Assembly (NCBI GenBank): GCA_029226955.1
Contig: JAQXZA010000109.1
Location: forward strand, 1-40,619
Direction of reading: 5' to 3'
Origin: Clostridia bacterium
GTDB taxonomy: Bacteria > Bacillota > Clostridia > Oscillospirales > Acutalibacteraceae
DNA: 40,619 nt
The notes beneath the pieces are model-generated. The model searched no databases, was not told the origin of the DNA, and worked only from the letters and a program-made list of their open reading frames with translations. The position numbers and the translations under genes are program-made. Below are positions 7,783-14,863 of the stretch, in pieces; the stretch's first letter is position 1, and every line of letters begins with the position of its first letter.

Positions 7783-8223
7783 ATGAGCGATACTCCAATA
7801 GAAAGTCTTATGGACACAACTCTTGAAAAAATTCGTCAGATGGTTGATGTCAATACGGTTATAGGCACTCCTATTACAACTCCTGACGGTACGACAATTA
7901 TTCCTGTTTCAAAGGTTGTTTACGGCTTTGCGTCGGGCGGTTCGGAATTTGGCAGTAAAAAGGCAGACAACAAGACGCTTTTCGGCGGCGGTACTGGTGC
8001 CGGTGTTACAATTAACCCTATTGCTTTTATTTCAATATGCAATGGTGATGTAAAACTGCTGAATATTTCCGATTATCAGGATTCTCAGGACAGAGCGGTA
8101 GGAATGATTCCCGAAATTTTTGATAAGATTGTCGGACTTTTCAAAAAGGATAAGCCGAAAGAACAGAACGAACAAAAACCGGAAACAAAAAAAGAGTCAG
8201 GACTTGATGACCCGCAAATATAA
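7783..8223 (+). CDS. ytfJ: GerW family sporulation protein YtfJ
   Basis: A 146-residue GerW-family protein, known in Bacillus as a forespore protein needed for normal germination. The family signature is clear: PIESLMDTTLEKIRQMVDVN, then VIGTPITTPDGTTIIPVSKV, FASGGSEFG, the glycine-rich GGGTGAGVTINPIAF, and a C-terminal amphipathic helix followed by a Lys/Glu tail. The ATG at 7783 follows GGCGGTGG; the in-frame GTG at 7774 lies within that ribosome site and is rejected. It is bounded upstream by a promoter and downstream by a strong terminator, so it can be expressed on its own. Confidence 0.92.
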   Translation: MSDTPIESLMDTTLEKIRQMVDVNTVIGTPITTPDGTTIIPVSKVVYGFASGGSEFGSKKADNKTLFGGGTGAGVTINPIAFISICNGDVKLLNISDYQDSQDRAVGMIPEIFDKIVGLFKKDKPKEQNEQKPETKKESGLDDPQI

Positions 8224-8234
8224 GAAAATGAAAT

Positions 8235-8293
8235 AATCACCTGTCCCTTGCATATAAATTTATATACTTTCAGCAAGGACGGGTGATTTTTTT
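8235..8293 (+). terminator. Strong terminator after ytfJ, overlapping the start of dacB
   Basis: A stem of about 16 bp pairs 8235-8251 with 8273-8289 with only small mismatches (AATCACC...GGTGATT outer part, CTTGC/GCAAG inner part), followed by a run of T to 8293. The U-run includes the TTG start proposed for dacB, and the right arm contains the AAGGAC and GGGTGA segments that would serve as its ribosome site. TATACT at 8263-8268 in the loop could be a -10 element, but no good -35 was seen. Confidence 0.8.
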
Positions 8294-9419
8294 GTATTTC
8301 AGGAAAATAACGGCATTTGTGCTTTCGGCTGTTACGGTGTTTTTTTGTGCTTTTCCGTTTGAAAATAATACTTATGCTGTTTCAACATCAGCCTCAGCGG
8401 CAATACTCTATTGTGCGGATAATGGCGAAATTCTCTACGAAAAAAATCCGCACGAAAAACGGGCAATAGCAAGCATAACAAAAATTATGACGGCTGTTAT
8501 TGCACTGGAATATGCTGCCGTAAACAACAAGGAAGTGAAATTCACGTCTGAAATGTCGGCGATAGGTTCAAGTATGTATCTCAAAGAGGGAGAAATACTT
8601 ACTCTTATGGAACTTACAAAAGGAATGATGATGGTGTCGGGAAATGATGCCGCAAACGCTGTTGCAATTTCTGTTGGCGGCAGTAAGGAAAAATTTGCCG
8701 AACTTATGAACCAAAAGGCACAGCAAATCGGAATGAAAGACACGCACTTTGTCACACCGTCGGGACTTGATGACGAAAATCACTATTCAACGGCTTATGA
8801 TATGGCTCTGTTGTGTTCGTATGCTATGGATAACGAACAATTCCGTAATATCGTTTCACAGAAAAGCATAAAGGTTTCATACGTTTATCCCGAAAACAAA
8901 ACCCAGATATGCACAAATCACAACAGACTTTTGTCACTTTATGATGACTGTATCGGAATTAAAACAGGTTTTACTGAAAAAGCCGGACGAACACTGACCT
9001 CAGCCGCCGAACGTGACGGTGTAAGGCTTATTGCCGTAACGCTGAATGACGGAAATGACTGGAATGACCATTCGGCATTGTATGATTACGGTTTTTCGCT
9101 TGTTGAACGTGTGCAGCTTTCGACAAAATATAAAAGCATTGATGTTTCAGTTGTCGGTTCTGAACAGAACACTATTACGGTTGTGCCTTATTCACAGGCA
9201 GAGGCAACCGTTATGCAAAACGATATAAACAAAATAGAAGAAAAAATCTATCTTCCACGTTTTGTTTATGCACCTGTAAAAAAGGGCAGTACCGTCGGAA
9301 AAATTGTTTATACTTTAAACGGAAAAATAATTTCCGAAACAAAACTTATTGCAAATTCTGATGTACAGGCACAGACAGCGGAAAAACATTGGTACGATTT
9401 TTTGAAATTAAGACTATAA
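8292..9419 (+). CDS. dacB: D-alanyl-D-alanine carboxypeptidase (S11 family, DacB/DacF-like)
   Basis: A secreted penicillin-binding D,D-carboxypeptidase that trims the terminal D-Ala of peptidoglycan stem peptides. With a TTG start at 8292 (375 residues), an N-terminal signal peptide reads MYFRKITAFVLSAVTVFFCA and ends near TYA. The catalytic motifs are SITK (Ser61, Lys64), SGN (about 118-120) and KTG in GIKTGFT (about 225). A PBP5-type C-terminal beta domain follows. A GTG at 8283 is an alternative start. The order scpA-scpB-...-dacB-rluB matches the Bacillus locus, where DacB acts on spore cortex. The initiation region lies inside the ytfJ terminator, which implies independent or conditional expression. 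Confidence 0.92.
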   Translation: MYFRKITAFVLSAVTVFFCAFPFENNTYAVSTSASAAILYCADNGEILYEKNPHEKRAIASITKIMTAVIALEYAAVNNKEVKFTSEMSAIGSSMYLKEGEILTLMELTKGMMMVSGNDAANAVAISVGGSKEKFAELMNQKAQQIGMKDTHFVTPSGLDDENHYSTAYDMALLCSYAMDNEQFRNIVSQKSIKVSYVYPENKTQICTNHNRLLSLYDDCIGIKTGFTEKAGRTLTSAAERDGVRLIAVTLNDGNDWNDHSALYDYGFSLVERVQLSTKYKSIDVSVVGSEQNTITVVPYSQAEATVMQNDINKIEEKIYLPRFVYAPVKKGSTVGKIVYTLNGKIISETKLIANSDVQAQTAEKHWYDFLKLRL

Positions 9420-9434
9420 AAAGATGGTGAAGAT

Positions 9435-10235
9435 ATGGCAAATGAAGAAAAAATAAGAGTACAGAAAATTATAGCTGACGCCGGAATTGCGTCAAGAAGA
9501 AAAGCTGAGGAACTTATTACAAGAGGTGCAGTTACCGTAAACGGCAGAAAAGCAAAACTTGGTGATAAGGCTGACCCATACAAAGACCGCATTACTGTTG
9601 CGGGACGTGAAATAACGCTCAGCAAAAACGCAAAAAAATATTATATTATGTTGCACAAGCCGAGAGGATTTATCACTACAATGAATGACGAGGGCGGAAG
9701 AAAATGCGTTGCTGAGTTGGTTGATGATGTTCCGGCAAGACTGTTTCCTGTCGGCAGACTTGACAAGGAGTCGGAGGGCTTGCTGTTTATGACTAATGAC
9801 GGTGATTTTGCGAATATGATAAGTCACCCGTCAACGCATTTTGCAAAGACCTACCGTGTAACAGTAAGACCGAGAATAAGTGAAGAACAGCTTACGGCAC
9901 TTACAACAGGTGTGCTTATTGACGGACGTATGTCGTCACCGGCGGCAATACACGTAATTAAAAACGAACAGGACAGAACCGTCCTCGAAATAATACTTGA
10001 AGAAGGTCGCAACAGACAGATAAGAAAAATGTGCGAGGCTGTTAATCTTGAAGTCGCAAGGCTGAAAAGAGTTGCAATAGGCCCTGTAAAATTAGGAATG
10101 TTACAGCCTGGAAAATGGCGTGAACTTACACCCGACGAAATGCGTAAAATCTCAAATCTCCACAAAAAACTTGTCGCACAAAATCAACACGAACAGGAAA
10201 TGAAAAGGCACGAACGAAAAGCCGAACACAGATAA
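9435..10235 (+). CDS. rluB: 23S rRNA pseudouridine synthase RluB (RsuA family)
   Basis: Isomerises a specific uridine of 23S rRNA (position 2605 in E. coli RluB) to pseudouridine. An S4 RNA-binding domain covers residues 5-65 (VQKIIADAGIASRRKAEELI, VTVNGRKAKLGDK). The catalytic domain has the RsuA signature GRLDKESEGLLFMTNDG with nucleophile Asp110, and RNRQIRKMCEAV, LKRVAIGPV near the end. A basic Lys/Arg/His tail follows. Length 266 is usual. It starts 15 bases after dacB with GGTGAAG as ribosome site and is part of the conserved scpAB-dacB-rluB neighbourhood. Confidence 0.94.
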   Translation: MANEEKIRVQKIIADAGIASRRKAEELITRGAVTVNGRKAKLGDKADPYKDRITVAGREITLSKNAKKYYIMLHKPRGFITTMNDEGGRKCVAELVDDVPARLFPVGRLDKESEGLLFMTNDGDFANMISHPSTHFAKTYRVTVRPRISEEQLTALTTGVLIDGRMSSPAAIHVIKNEQDRTVLEIILEEGRNRQIRKMCEAVNLEVARLKRVAIGPVKLGMLQPGKWRELTPDEMRKISNLHKKLVAQNQHEQEMKRHERKAEHR

Positions 10236-10239
10236 TTAA

Positions 10240-10869
10240 ATGAAAGTATTGATTTATACGGGATTTTTCAGGCGGCTGTTTCTGAAAAAGCGTCTGAAAG
10301 AAATGAAATTTGTCCCGAAACAAGACGGAAAATACTGGCAAAAGCATATTGACGACGACAACAAAGACGAACTAAAAAAAGTCAGAAAATTCTGTCGGAG
10401 AAAATTTCTTAAATGCGATTTTGTTGATGACAGTATGGACAGGAGTACAAACTACCGAAATAATTTTTTTAAAAATCGCAAGGGAATTTTCGGCAGTAAT
10501 ATATATGTTTGTGCATATTGTGGCAGATTTCTGACAAAAAAGCGTGTTTGCGTTGACCATATCATACCTGTTTACAAGGCGAAAAATGATAATTTTTACA
10601 GGAAACTTCTTGCTTTCCGGCATATCAAAAATGTAAATGATGTACGCAATCTTGCACCAAGCTGTAATAAATGCAACAGTAAAAAAAGTGCAGACGGCGG
10701 TTTCTGGATAATACGTGGCTGGTTCGGAAGGTCGGCATTTCGTGTTATTGTCAAGGAAATTGTTTTTCTGCTACTCGGTTCAGTTGTGCTTTATTATTTG
10801 TATTATTTTCTGAAAGAAAATTTTAATTATAATTTTTTTGTTGATATTATAAAATCCTTAACAGTATAA
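10240..10869 (+). CDS. HNH endonuclease-domain protein with a C-terminal membrane helix
   Basis: A 209-residue protein with three parts. Residues 1-85 are highly basic without a recognised domain. Residues about 88-152 form an HNH nuclease with two CxxC knuckles: VCAYCGRF...VDHIIPV...NLAPSCNKCNSKKS, containing the catalytic-type His (DH), the Asn of NLAPSC and a Lys-rich end. Residues about 167-190 (IVFLLLGSVVLYYLYYFL) are a clear membrane helix. It begins 4 bases after rluB and has no recognisable Shine-Dalgarno, so it may depend on translational coupling. A membrane-tethered HNH protein is unusual; possible roles are a nuclease acting on DNA at the membrane or a toxin, but nothing here decides. 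No immunity gene or phage gene is adjacent. Confidence 0.8.
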   Translation: MKVLIYTGFFRRLFLKKRLKEMKFVPKQDGKYWQKHIDDDNKDELKKVRKFCRRKFLKCDFVDDSMDRSTNYRNNFFKNRKGIFGSNIYVCAYCGRFLTKKRVCVDHIIPVYKAKNDNFYRKLLAFRHIKNVNDVRNLAPSCNKCNSKKSADGGFWIIRGWFGRSAFRVIVKEIVFLLLGSVVLYYLYYFLKENFNYNFFVDIIKSLTV

Positions 10870-10932
10870 TGCCTGTAAAATGCAAGTAAATTTATGGAAT
10901 ATGATTAAAAATTGCTATGTTTTTTAAAAAAT

Positions 10933-10962
10933 GTTGACTGTAAATGTATTATATAATATAAT
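10933..10962 (+). promoter_or_regulatory. Promoter of the AEEARR-repeat membrane protein
   Basis: TTGACT at 10933-10938 and TATAAT at 10957-10962, 18 bases apart; an overlapping TATAAT at 10952 would leave only 13. The leader to the ATG at 11032 is about 60 bases. Confidence 0.7.
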
Positions 10963-11031
10963 AGTAATGTTAAGTTAAGTTGAGTACGTTAAAAAACATT
11001 TGATATAAAATAACATAGAGGAGATTTGTCT

Positions 11032-12582
11032 ATGGGATTACTTATAACTTGTCCGGGTTGCGGTATTCAGATAGTTAATAACGGTGAGGATTGTCCTTTT
11101 TGCGGATACAGTATGAAAGACGGTAAATCCAAAGAGGAAATGGAACAGGACGCTATGGATTCTTTCCTTGCCGAAGAAGCACGCAAAGCGGAAGAGGCAC
11201 AGAAAGCGGAAGAGGCACAGAAAGCAGAAGAGGCTCGCAGAGCAGAAGAGGCTCGCAGAGCAGAAGAGGCTCGCAGAGCAGAAGAGGCTCGCAAAGCTGA
11301 GGAGGCTCGTAGAGCGGAAGAGGCTCGCAGAGCAGAAGAGGCTCGTAGAGCGGAAGAGGCTCGCAGAGCAGAAGAGGCTCGCAGAGCAGAAGAGGCTCGC
11401 AGAGCGGAAGAGGCACGCAGAGCGGAAGAGGACGCGAAGAGAAATTCACAGCCTGCAAATATTTTTGCACAGTTCCAGAGTAAGTCGAGAAATTCTTCAA
11501 ACAATCAACAGCCGACAGTTGATATAAAGAATATTTCCGAAAGTGAAAATTTTCCTGAAATTGAGGGCAGTGAGGATAAGTCAAAATTGCCACCTATGGA
11601 AAAAGAACAGCCTGTACCGCTTTCTAAAATTGCAAACACACCGGCAGTAAAACTTACACCTATCCAACAAGACGAGATTAACAATGTTTTACCGCCTATG
11701 CAGCCTGAACGTGAAGTTACTCTTGATGAAATAAAATATTTACAGGCAGTACAGCTTTCACCTATTGAACAGGAAGAAATAGAAGATGTTTTGCCTGATA
11801 TTAACAGTAAAGAAGCTGCTCCTCCAAAATCAGCACGTCCGGCTGAAAACTTTGAACCGCCTGTTGTTAATACACAGAAACCACAACCACCTGTACAGCC
11901 ACAGCAAAGACAGTGGTCTTCAAATCAACAGGATTTCGCACAGGAACAGCCTGTAAATACACAAAAGCCACAACCGCCTGTACAGCCACAGCAAAGACAG
12001 TGGTCTTCAAATCAACAGGATTTTGCACCGCAACAGCCTGTTAATAATGCTAGTCAAAGAAAAGCAAGACCATCAGGTAAGATTGAATTACAGCCTATTG
12101 TACAGGAAAAGAGAGAGAGAACTCCGACAGGTGAGATTTTACAGCCGTTGCCGCCACAGCAGACAGATGACAGTAATTTCGATACTGAACGATATGTAAA
12201 CAATCTGAAAAAGCGTATTGAAGAAGATACCACAATTTCAGAGAGTCAGACACAAGTACAATCATCATTTGAAAATAAAGATGTTGAAGTCAAACCTATG
12301 ACATTTGACGGCAAACAGCTCCATCAGACATCAGTAAATGTTGTCAAAGCACCGAAAAAGTCTACAAAGAAGTATATTTTACCGATAATTGTTGTAATTG
12401 TTCTTGTTATTGCATTGATTGTTATTGCCTGTGTTATGCTTTCGGGTACAAACAAGTCGTCAGACGGCGAAACTTCAAATTCGTCAGGTTCATCACAGAC
12501 AACGAGTTCCGCAGTGTCGAAAACATCAGTAAATATTAACGGCATTGAAATTGATGATATTACAGAAAATACATACTTTTAA
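11032..12582 (+). CDS. Zinc-ribbon, single-alpha-helix, single-pass membrane protein
   Basis: A 516-residue protein of unrecognised family. Order: an N-terminal zinc ribbon (ITCPGCG...CPFCGYSM, residues 3-28); 14 tandem hexapeptides AEE-A-R/Q-R/K (about 47-130), predicted to form a rigid charged helix; an acidic and Gln/Pro-rich low-complexity region with two imperfect copies of a module containing AVKLTPI...EINNVLPPM and AVQLSPI...EIEDVLPDI (about 188-265); two near-identical 29-residue copies rich in Gln and Pro (279-336); and a membrane helix at about 447-470 preceded by KKSTKKY, which predicts the N-terminal part in the cytoplasm. The last 45 residues, Ser/Thr-rich, would lie outside. ATG 11032 follows AGAGGAGA; TTG 11026 is too close. 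The architecture suggests a cytoplasmic scaffold tethered to the membrane; this is inference. Confidence 0.75.
   Translation: MGLLITCPGCGIQIVNNGEDCPFCGYSMKDGKSKEEMEQDAMDSFLAEEARKAEEAQKAEEAQKAEEARRAEEARRAEEARRAEEARKAEEARRAEEARRAEEARRAEEARRAEEARRAEEARRAEEARRAEEDAKRNSQPANIFAQFQSKSRNSSNNQQPTVDIKNISESENFPEIEGSEDKSKLPPMEKEQPVPLSKIANTPAVKLTPIQQDEINNVLPPMQPEREVTLDEIKYLQAVQLSPIEQEEIEDVLPDINSKEAAPPKSARPAENFEPPVVNTQKPQPPVQPQQRQWSSNQQDFAQEQPVNTQKPQPPVQPQQRQWSSNQQDFAPQQPVNNASQRKARPSGKIELQPIVQEKRERTPTGEILQPLPPQQTDDSNFDTERYVNNLKKRIEEDTTISESQTQVQSSFENKDVEVKPMTFDGKQLHQTSVNVVKAPKKSTKKYILPIIVVIVLVIALIVIACVMLSGTNKSSDGETSNSSGSSQTTSSAVSKTSVNINGIEIDDITENTYF
11170..11433 (+). repeat. 18-bp tandem repeat within a coding region (14 full units plus a partial)
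   Basis: Fourteen 18-base units (to 11421), each encoding AEEA(R/Q)(R/K), are followed by a partial unit. The units are nearly identical at DNA level (GCAGAAGAGGCTCGCAGA type). Because 18 is a multiple of three, gain or loss of units keeps the frame. The same repetition keeps several antisense and shifted frames open; those are not genes. Confidence 0.95.
11866..12039 (+). repeat. Two 87-bp direct repeats within the coding region
   Basis: Bases 11866-11952 and 11953-12039 are adjacent copies, each encoding 29 residues beginning VNTQKPQPPVQPQQRQW. They differ at a few positions, so the duplication is recent but not brand new. Confidence 0.93.
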
Positions 12583-12584
12583 GT

Positions 12585-12620
12585 GAAAAAGGCTACACCA
12601 CAAACGGTGCAGCCTTTTTG
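12585..12620. terminator. Bidirectional terminator between convergent genes
   Basis: AAAAAGGCTACACC (12586-12599) pairs with GGTGCAGCCTTTTT (12606-12619) around a six-base loop, with an A-run on one side and a T-run on the other. It serves the membrane protein gene on the plus strand and dipicolinate synthase on the minus strand. Confidence 0.88.
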
Positions 12621-12636
12621 TGTGCAAATATTATTT

Positions 12637-13209
12637 CTATACAATAACAGGCTGAATCTGCTGTTCTCTGAGGGCATATTCAAGTGCCTGAGGAATCAGT
12701 TCAAAGTGTGCCACAAGTGAATTTGGCTTTTGCTGAGCGTTATCCTGAGAAAAAGGAACAAAATATATATGCTTGCTGTTCATAAGCCGCCCTATGTTCT
12801 GGGCAGATGTTCCGAGAGCGTCATTTGTCGCAATAGATATAAGCACAGGTTTGGACTGACGAAGATGTGACTTTACAGCCATAGTGACAGGTGTGTCGGT
12901 TATTGCATAACAAAGTTTTGCGGCGGTGTTGCCTGTACACGGTGCAACAAGCATAATATCCGTCATTTTTTTAGGTCCTATCGGTTCAGCGTCCTTTATT
13001 GTGTGAATAATCTCTCTGCCGCACATTGTTTCAATTTTGTTGATTATTTCATCAGCCTTTCCGAATCTTGTATCGGTCGAACAGGCATTGAATGACATTA
13101 TCGGCAGAATGTTATATCCGAGTTCAAGCAGCTTTTCCATCTGAGCAAGTGCCTTTGAAAATGTACAGAACGAGCCGCACATTGCAAAGCCAACAGTTAT
13201 TCCGTTCAT
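12637..13209 (-). CDS. spoVFB: Dipicolinate synthase subunit B
   Basis: The flavoprotein-like subunit of dipicolinate synthase, which makes the spore-core chelator dipicolinic acid from a lysine-pathway intermediate in the mother cell. The 190 residues contain the flavoprotein-family features: N-terminal VGFAMCGSFCTF, NACSTDTRFGKA, IMLVAPCTGNTAAKL and AIATNDALGTSA-like ISIATNDALG. Its start overlaps the end of spoVFA by 4 bases, so the two are translationally coupled. In Bacillus spoVFAB is driven by sigma K; I could not identify a convincing sigma K site here. Confidence 0.95.
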   Translation of the reverse strand: MNGITVGFAMCGSFCTFSKALAQMEKLLELGYNILPIMSFNACSTDTRFGKADEIINKIETMCGREIIHTIKDAEPIGPKKMTDIMLVAPCTGNTAAKLCYAITDTPVTMAVKSHLRQSKPVLISIATNDALGTSAQNIGRLMNSKHIYFVPFSQDNAQQKPNSLVAHFELIPQALEYALREQQIQPVIV

Positions 13210-14069
13210 AACGCTTCCTCCTCAATGATGTTATAAACAGCATTTTTAATGATTATTCCTTCGGCTTTCGGTGCTGATTTTCCAGGAATGGACAGTGCGT
13301 GAATTGCCTTTATTGACAGTCGCTCTGCACCGTCAAAGTCAACTCCTCCCGGTAATGACGCAAGGTCAATCACCAATGCACTGGTTGCGACTTTTGCAAG
13401 CGTATGAGCGTCAAACACAAGTGACGGAACAGTATTGAAAATTAAATCGTAATTTCCGGAAAGATTATATGTCGGCAGTGCCTGCATACCTTTTGCACGT
13501 ATAAACGCAAGGTCTTTTTGTTTTCTTGCACTTACGGAAACTTTTGCACCAAGTCCCGTCAGCATATCTGACAGCACACGTCCTATGCGTCCGTAGCCTG
13601 TCACAAGACATCTTGAACCGTTTACCGTACCGTCGTATTCGTGCATAGCAAGTTCAATAGCACCCTCGCTTGTCGGCACAGCGTTTTCAACGGCAAATTC
13701 GTCACGCTCGCCATAGTCATAAAGCTGAACATCTCTGAATAATTCATATCCTGATTTCAGCTTGTTTTTCATTCCGCAAAATATCGGTTTATTATCAAAA
13801 AGCCGTACAAAGTCCTCGTCAATACGGATTTTTTTGTCAGAAAGGGGAGTGTTTATATTTATTCCATCTGTTGTCACGGGCAGCGGCAGAATAAGTGCCT
13901 CACAGCGTTGTGCAAGAATTTCTGTATCAACATTATGAAGTCCCATAAGATTTTCAGCCTTGTCAAAGCCCGACAAAAACACGCTGCACCCGTCATCAGC
14001 AATAGATTTTGCACAATAAAGCTGTCGTTTGTCACCTCCGATTATTCCGAAACTGTTTATAAAACACAT
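13206..14069 (-). CDS. spoVFA: Dipicolinate synthase subunit A
   Basis: The NAD(P)-binding subunit of dipicolinate synthase, 287 residues. The N-terminal FGIIGGDKRQLYCAKSI segment and the Rossmann motif CLVTGYGRIGRVLSDML (about 152-168) mark the dinucleotide fold, which resembles S-adenosylhomocysteine hydrolase-type domains; SIPGKSAPKAEG near the end is typical of the family. The ATG at 14069 follows GGGAGG at about 8 bases on the minus strand. With spoVFB it forms a two-gene unit that ends at the shared terminator at 12585-12620. It shows that the organism has the capacity for classic endospore dipicolinate synthesis. Confidence 0.94.
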   Translation of the reverse strand: MCFINSFGIIGGDKRQLYCAKSIADDGCSVFLSGFDKAENLMGLHNVDTEILAQRCEALILPLPVTTDGININTPLSDKKIRIDEDFVRLFDNKPIFCGMKNKLKSGYELFRDVQLYDYGERDEFAVENAVPTSEGAIELAMHEYDGTVNGSRCLVTGYGRIGRVLSDMLTGLGAKVSVSARKQKDLAFIRAKGMQALPTYNLSGNYDLIFNTVPSLVFDAHTLAKVATSALVIDLASLPGGVDFDGAERLSIKAIHALSIPGKSAPKAEGIIIKNAVYNIIEEEAL

Positions 14070-14173
14070 AAGTTTTGCCTCCCGGAAATACAGAATAAAT
14101 CCGCTGTAAATTAACAGTTAATAATCATCTGTCAATACATATTACGCACAACAAACCAAAAAGGTGATATGAG

Positions 14174-14388
14174 AGTGGAGTGTGGAGTGTGGAGAGTGGA
14201 GTTGTCGTGACCGTTGTTGTTTTTGCTGGGTTTAGTTATTGATAAAGACAACTTTGTTGCGGAAATCTCTCCGCTGCTTTCCGATAAAGCAGTTACCACA
14301 CAGACTGATTGCCCGTATAAATTCCCGTCAGCACAATAAACTAACGGTTCACACAAATAACTCCACACTCCACTCTCCACTCTCCACA
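14174..14388. repeat. Palindromic composite element with heptamer-array ends
   Basis: Left end 14174-14201 is four heptamers (AGTGGAG, TGTGGAG, TGTGGAG, AGTGGAG). Right end 14360-14387 is four in opposite orientation (ACTCCAC, ACTCCAC, TCTCCAC, TCTCCAC). The inverted similarity continues inward: bases about 14202-14231 resemble the complement of 14325-14359 with small gaps, including shared ACCGTT and TGCTG. About 90 bases in the middle are not obviously paired. It occupies most of the 392-base gap upstream of spoVFA and holds no credible gene. It resembles a MITE-like non-autonomous element; target-site duplications were not identified. Confidence 0.7.
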
Positions 14389-14390
14389 CT

Positions 14391-14430
14391 AAAAAAAAGG
14401 GGGTGCTACGAAAATGAATCCGTAACACCC
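14391..14430 (-). terminator. Terminator of the zinc-ribbon gene
   Basis: Read on the minus strand, GGGTGTTACG pairs with CGTAGCACCC, one mismatch in ten, followed by CC and eight T (the A-run at 14391-14398 on the plus strand). It lies about 30 bases past the stop codon of the zinc-ribbon gene. Confidence 0.85.
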
Positions 14431-14461
14431 GATTGATCATAAAATAAGAAATAAGGTTATT

Positions 14462-14743
14462 TTATGCTTCTTCTTCTTTCATTTTTGCAAAGCATTCGCT
14501 GCAATATACAGGGCGATCTTCACGTGGTTTGAAAGGAACTCTTGCTTCCTTGCCGCATGCAGCACAAGTAGCTGTGAACATTTCACGCTCTGGCTTAGCA
14601 GCGTTCTTTCTTGCAGCACGGCAAGCCTTACATCTCTGTGGCTCGTTTACAAATCCCTTTGATGCGTAAAATTCCTGTTCACCGGCTGTGAAAACAAATT
14701 CAGCACCGCATTCCTTGCAGATGAGAGTCTTATCTTCGTACAT
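14462..14743 (-). CDS. CxxC-x17-CxxC type zinc-ribbon protein
   Basis: A 93-residue cytoplasmic protein made of two zinc-binding modules. The first is LICKECGAEFVF...PQRCKACRAARK (Cys pairs near residues 9-12 and 37-40), matching the probable zinc-ribbon family zf-trcl. The second is ATCAACGKEARVPFKP...VYCSECFAK, the CxxC-x17-CxxC module. It ends in a Lys/Glu tail. Function is unknown in the family; nucleic-acid binding is plausible. The ribosome site GAGGT is at normal distance on the minus strand. It lies downstream of sigH in the same direction, separated by a tRNA-like sequence, and has its own terminator. Confidence 0.87.
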   Translation of the reverse strand: MYEDKTLICKECGAEFVFTAGEQEFYASKGFVNEPQRCKACRAARKNAAKPEREMFTATCAACGKEARVPFKPREDRPVYCSECFAKMKEEEA

Positions 14744-14777
14744 TTGATTTACCTCGCTTTGGTATAATTATAAATTT

Positions 14778-14849
14778 TCGCCCTCGGACGGAATTGCACC
14801 GCCACCTTTGATTAGTTCAACGCTCTCCTGATATAAGCTACAATGGGCA
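14778..14849 (-). other. Degenerate tRNA-like sequence (tRNA relic or mimic)
   Basis: On the minus strand, from 14848 down to about 14778, the sequence folds as a tRNA cloverleaf. The acceptor pairs GCCC(A)TTG with CGAGGGC with one bulged A. TA follows at positions 8-9, then a D arm GCTT/GAGC with GG in the loop. The T arm GGCGG/CCGTC has loop TGCAATT, keeping G53-C61, T54, C56 and A58 but with G at 55. The anticodon arm is only 13 bases (TTGA/TCAA with a five-base loop), four short of normal. No CCA is encoded. It therefore cannot act as a normal tRNA; a decayed gene or a tRNA-like leader element of the zinc-ribbon gene are the options. Confidence 0.5.
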
Positions 14850-14863
14850 TATAAAAAATCCTG

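Noticed and set aside
11067..11593. Long open frames on the minus strand and in another plus frame across the AEEARR repeat
   Set aside because: They consist of low-complexity repeats created by the 18-base periodicity and have no ribosome sites; the zinc-ribbon frame has the promoter, start and domains.
14132..14440. Open frames on both strands in the spoVFA/zinc-ribbon gap
   Set aside because: They read through heptamer arrays and lack ribosome sites; the region is better described as a palindromic repeat element.
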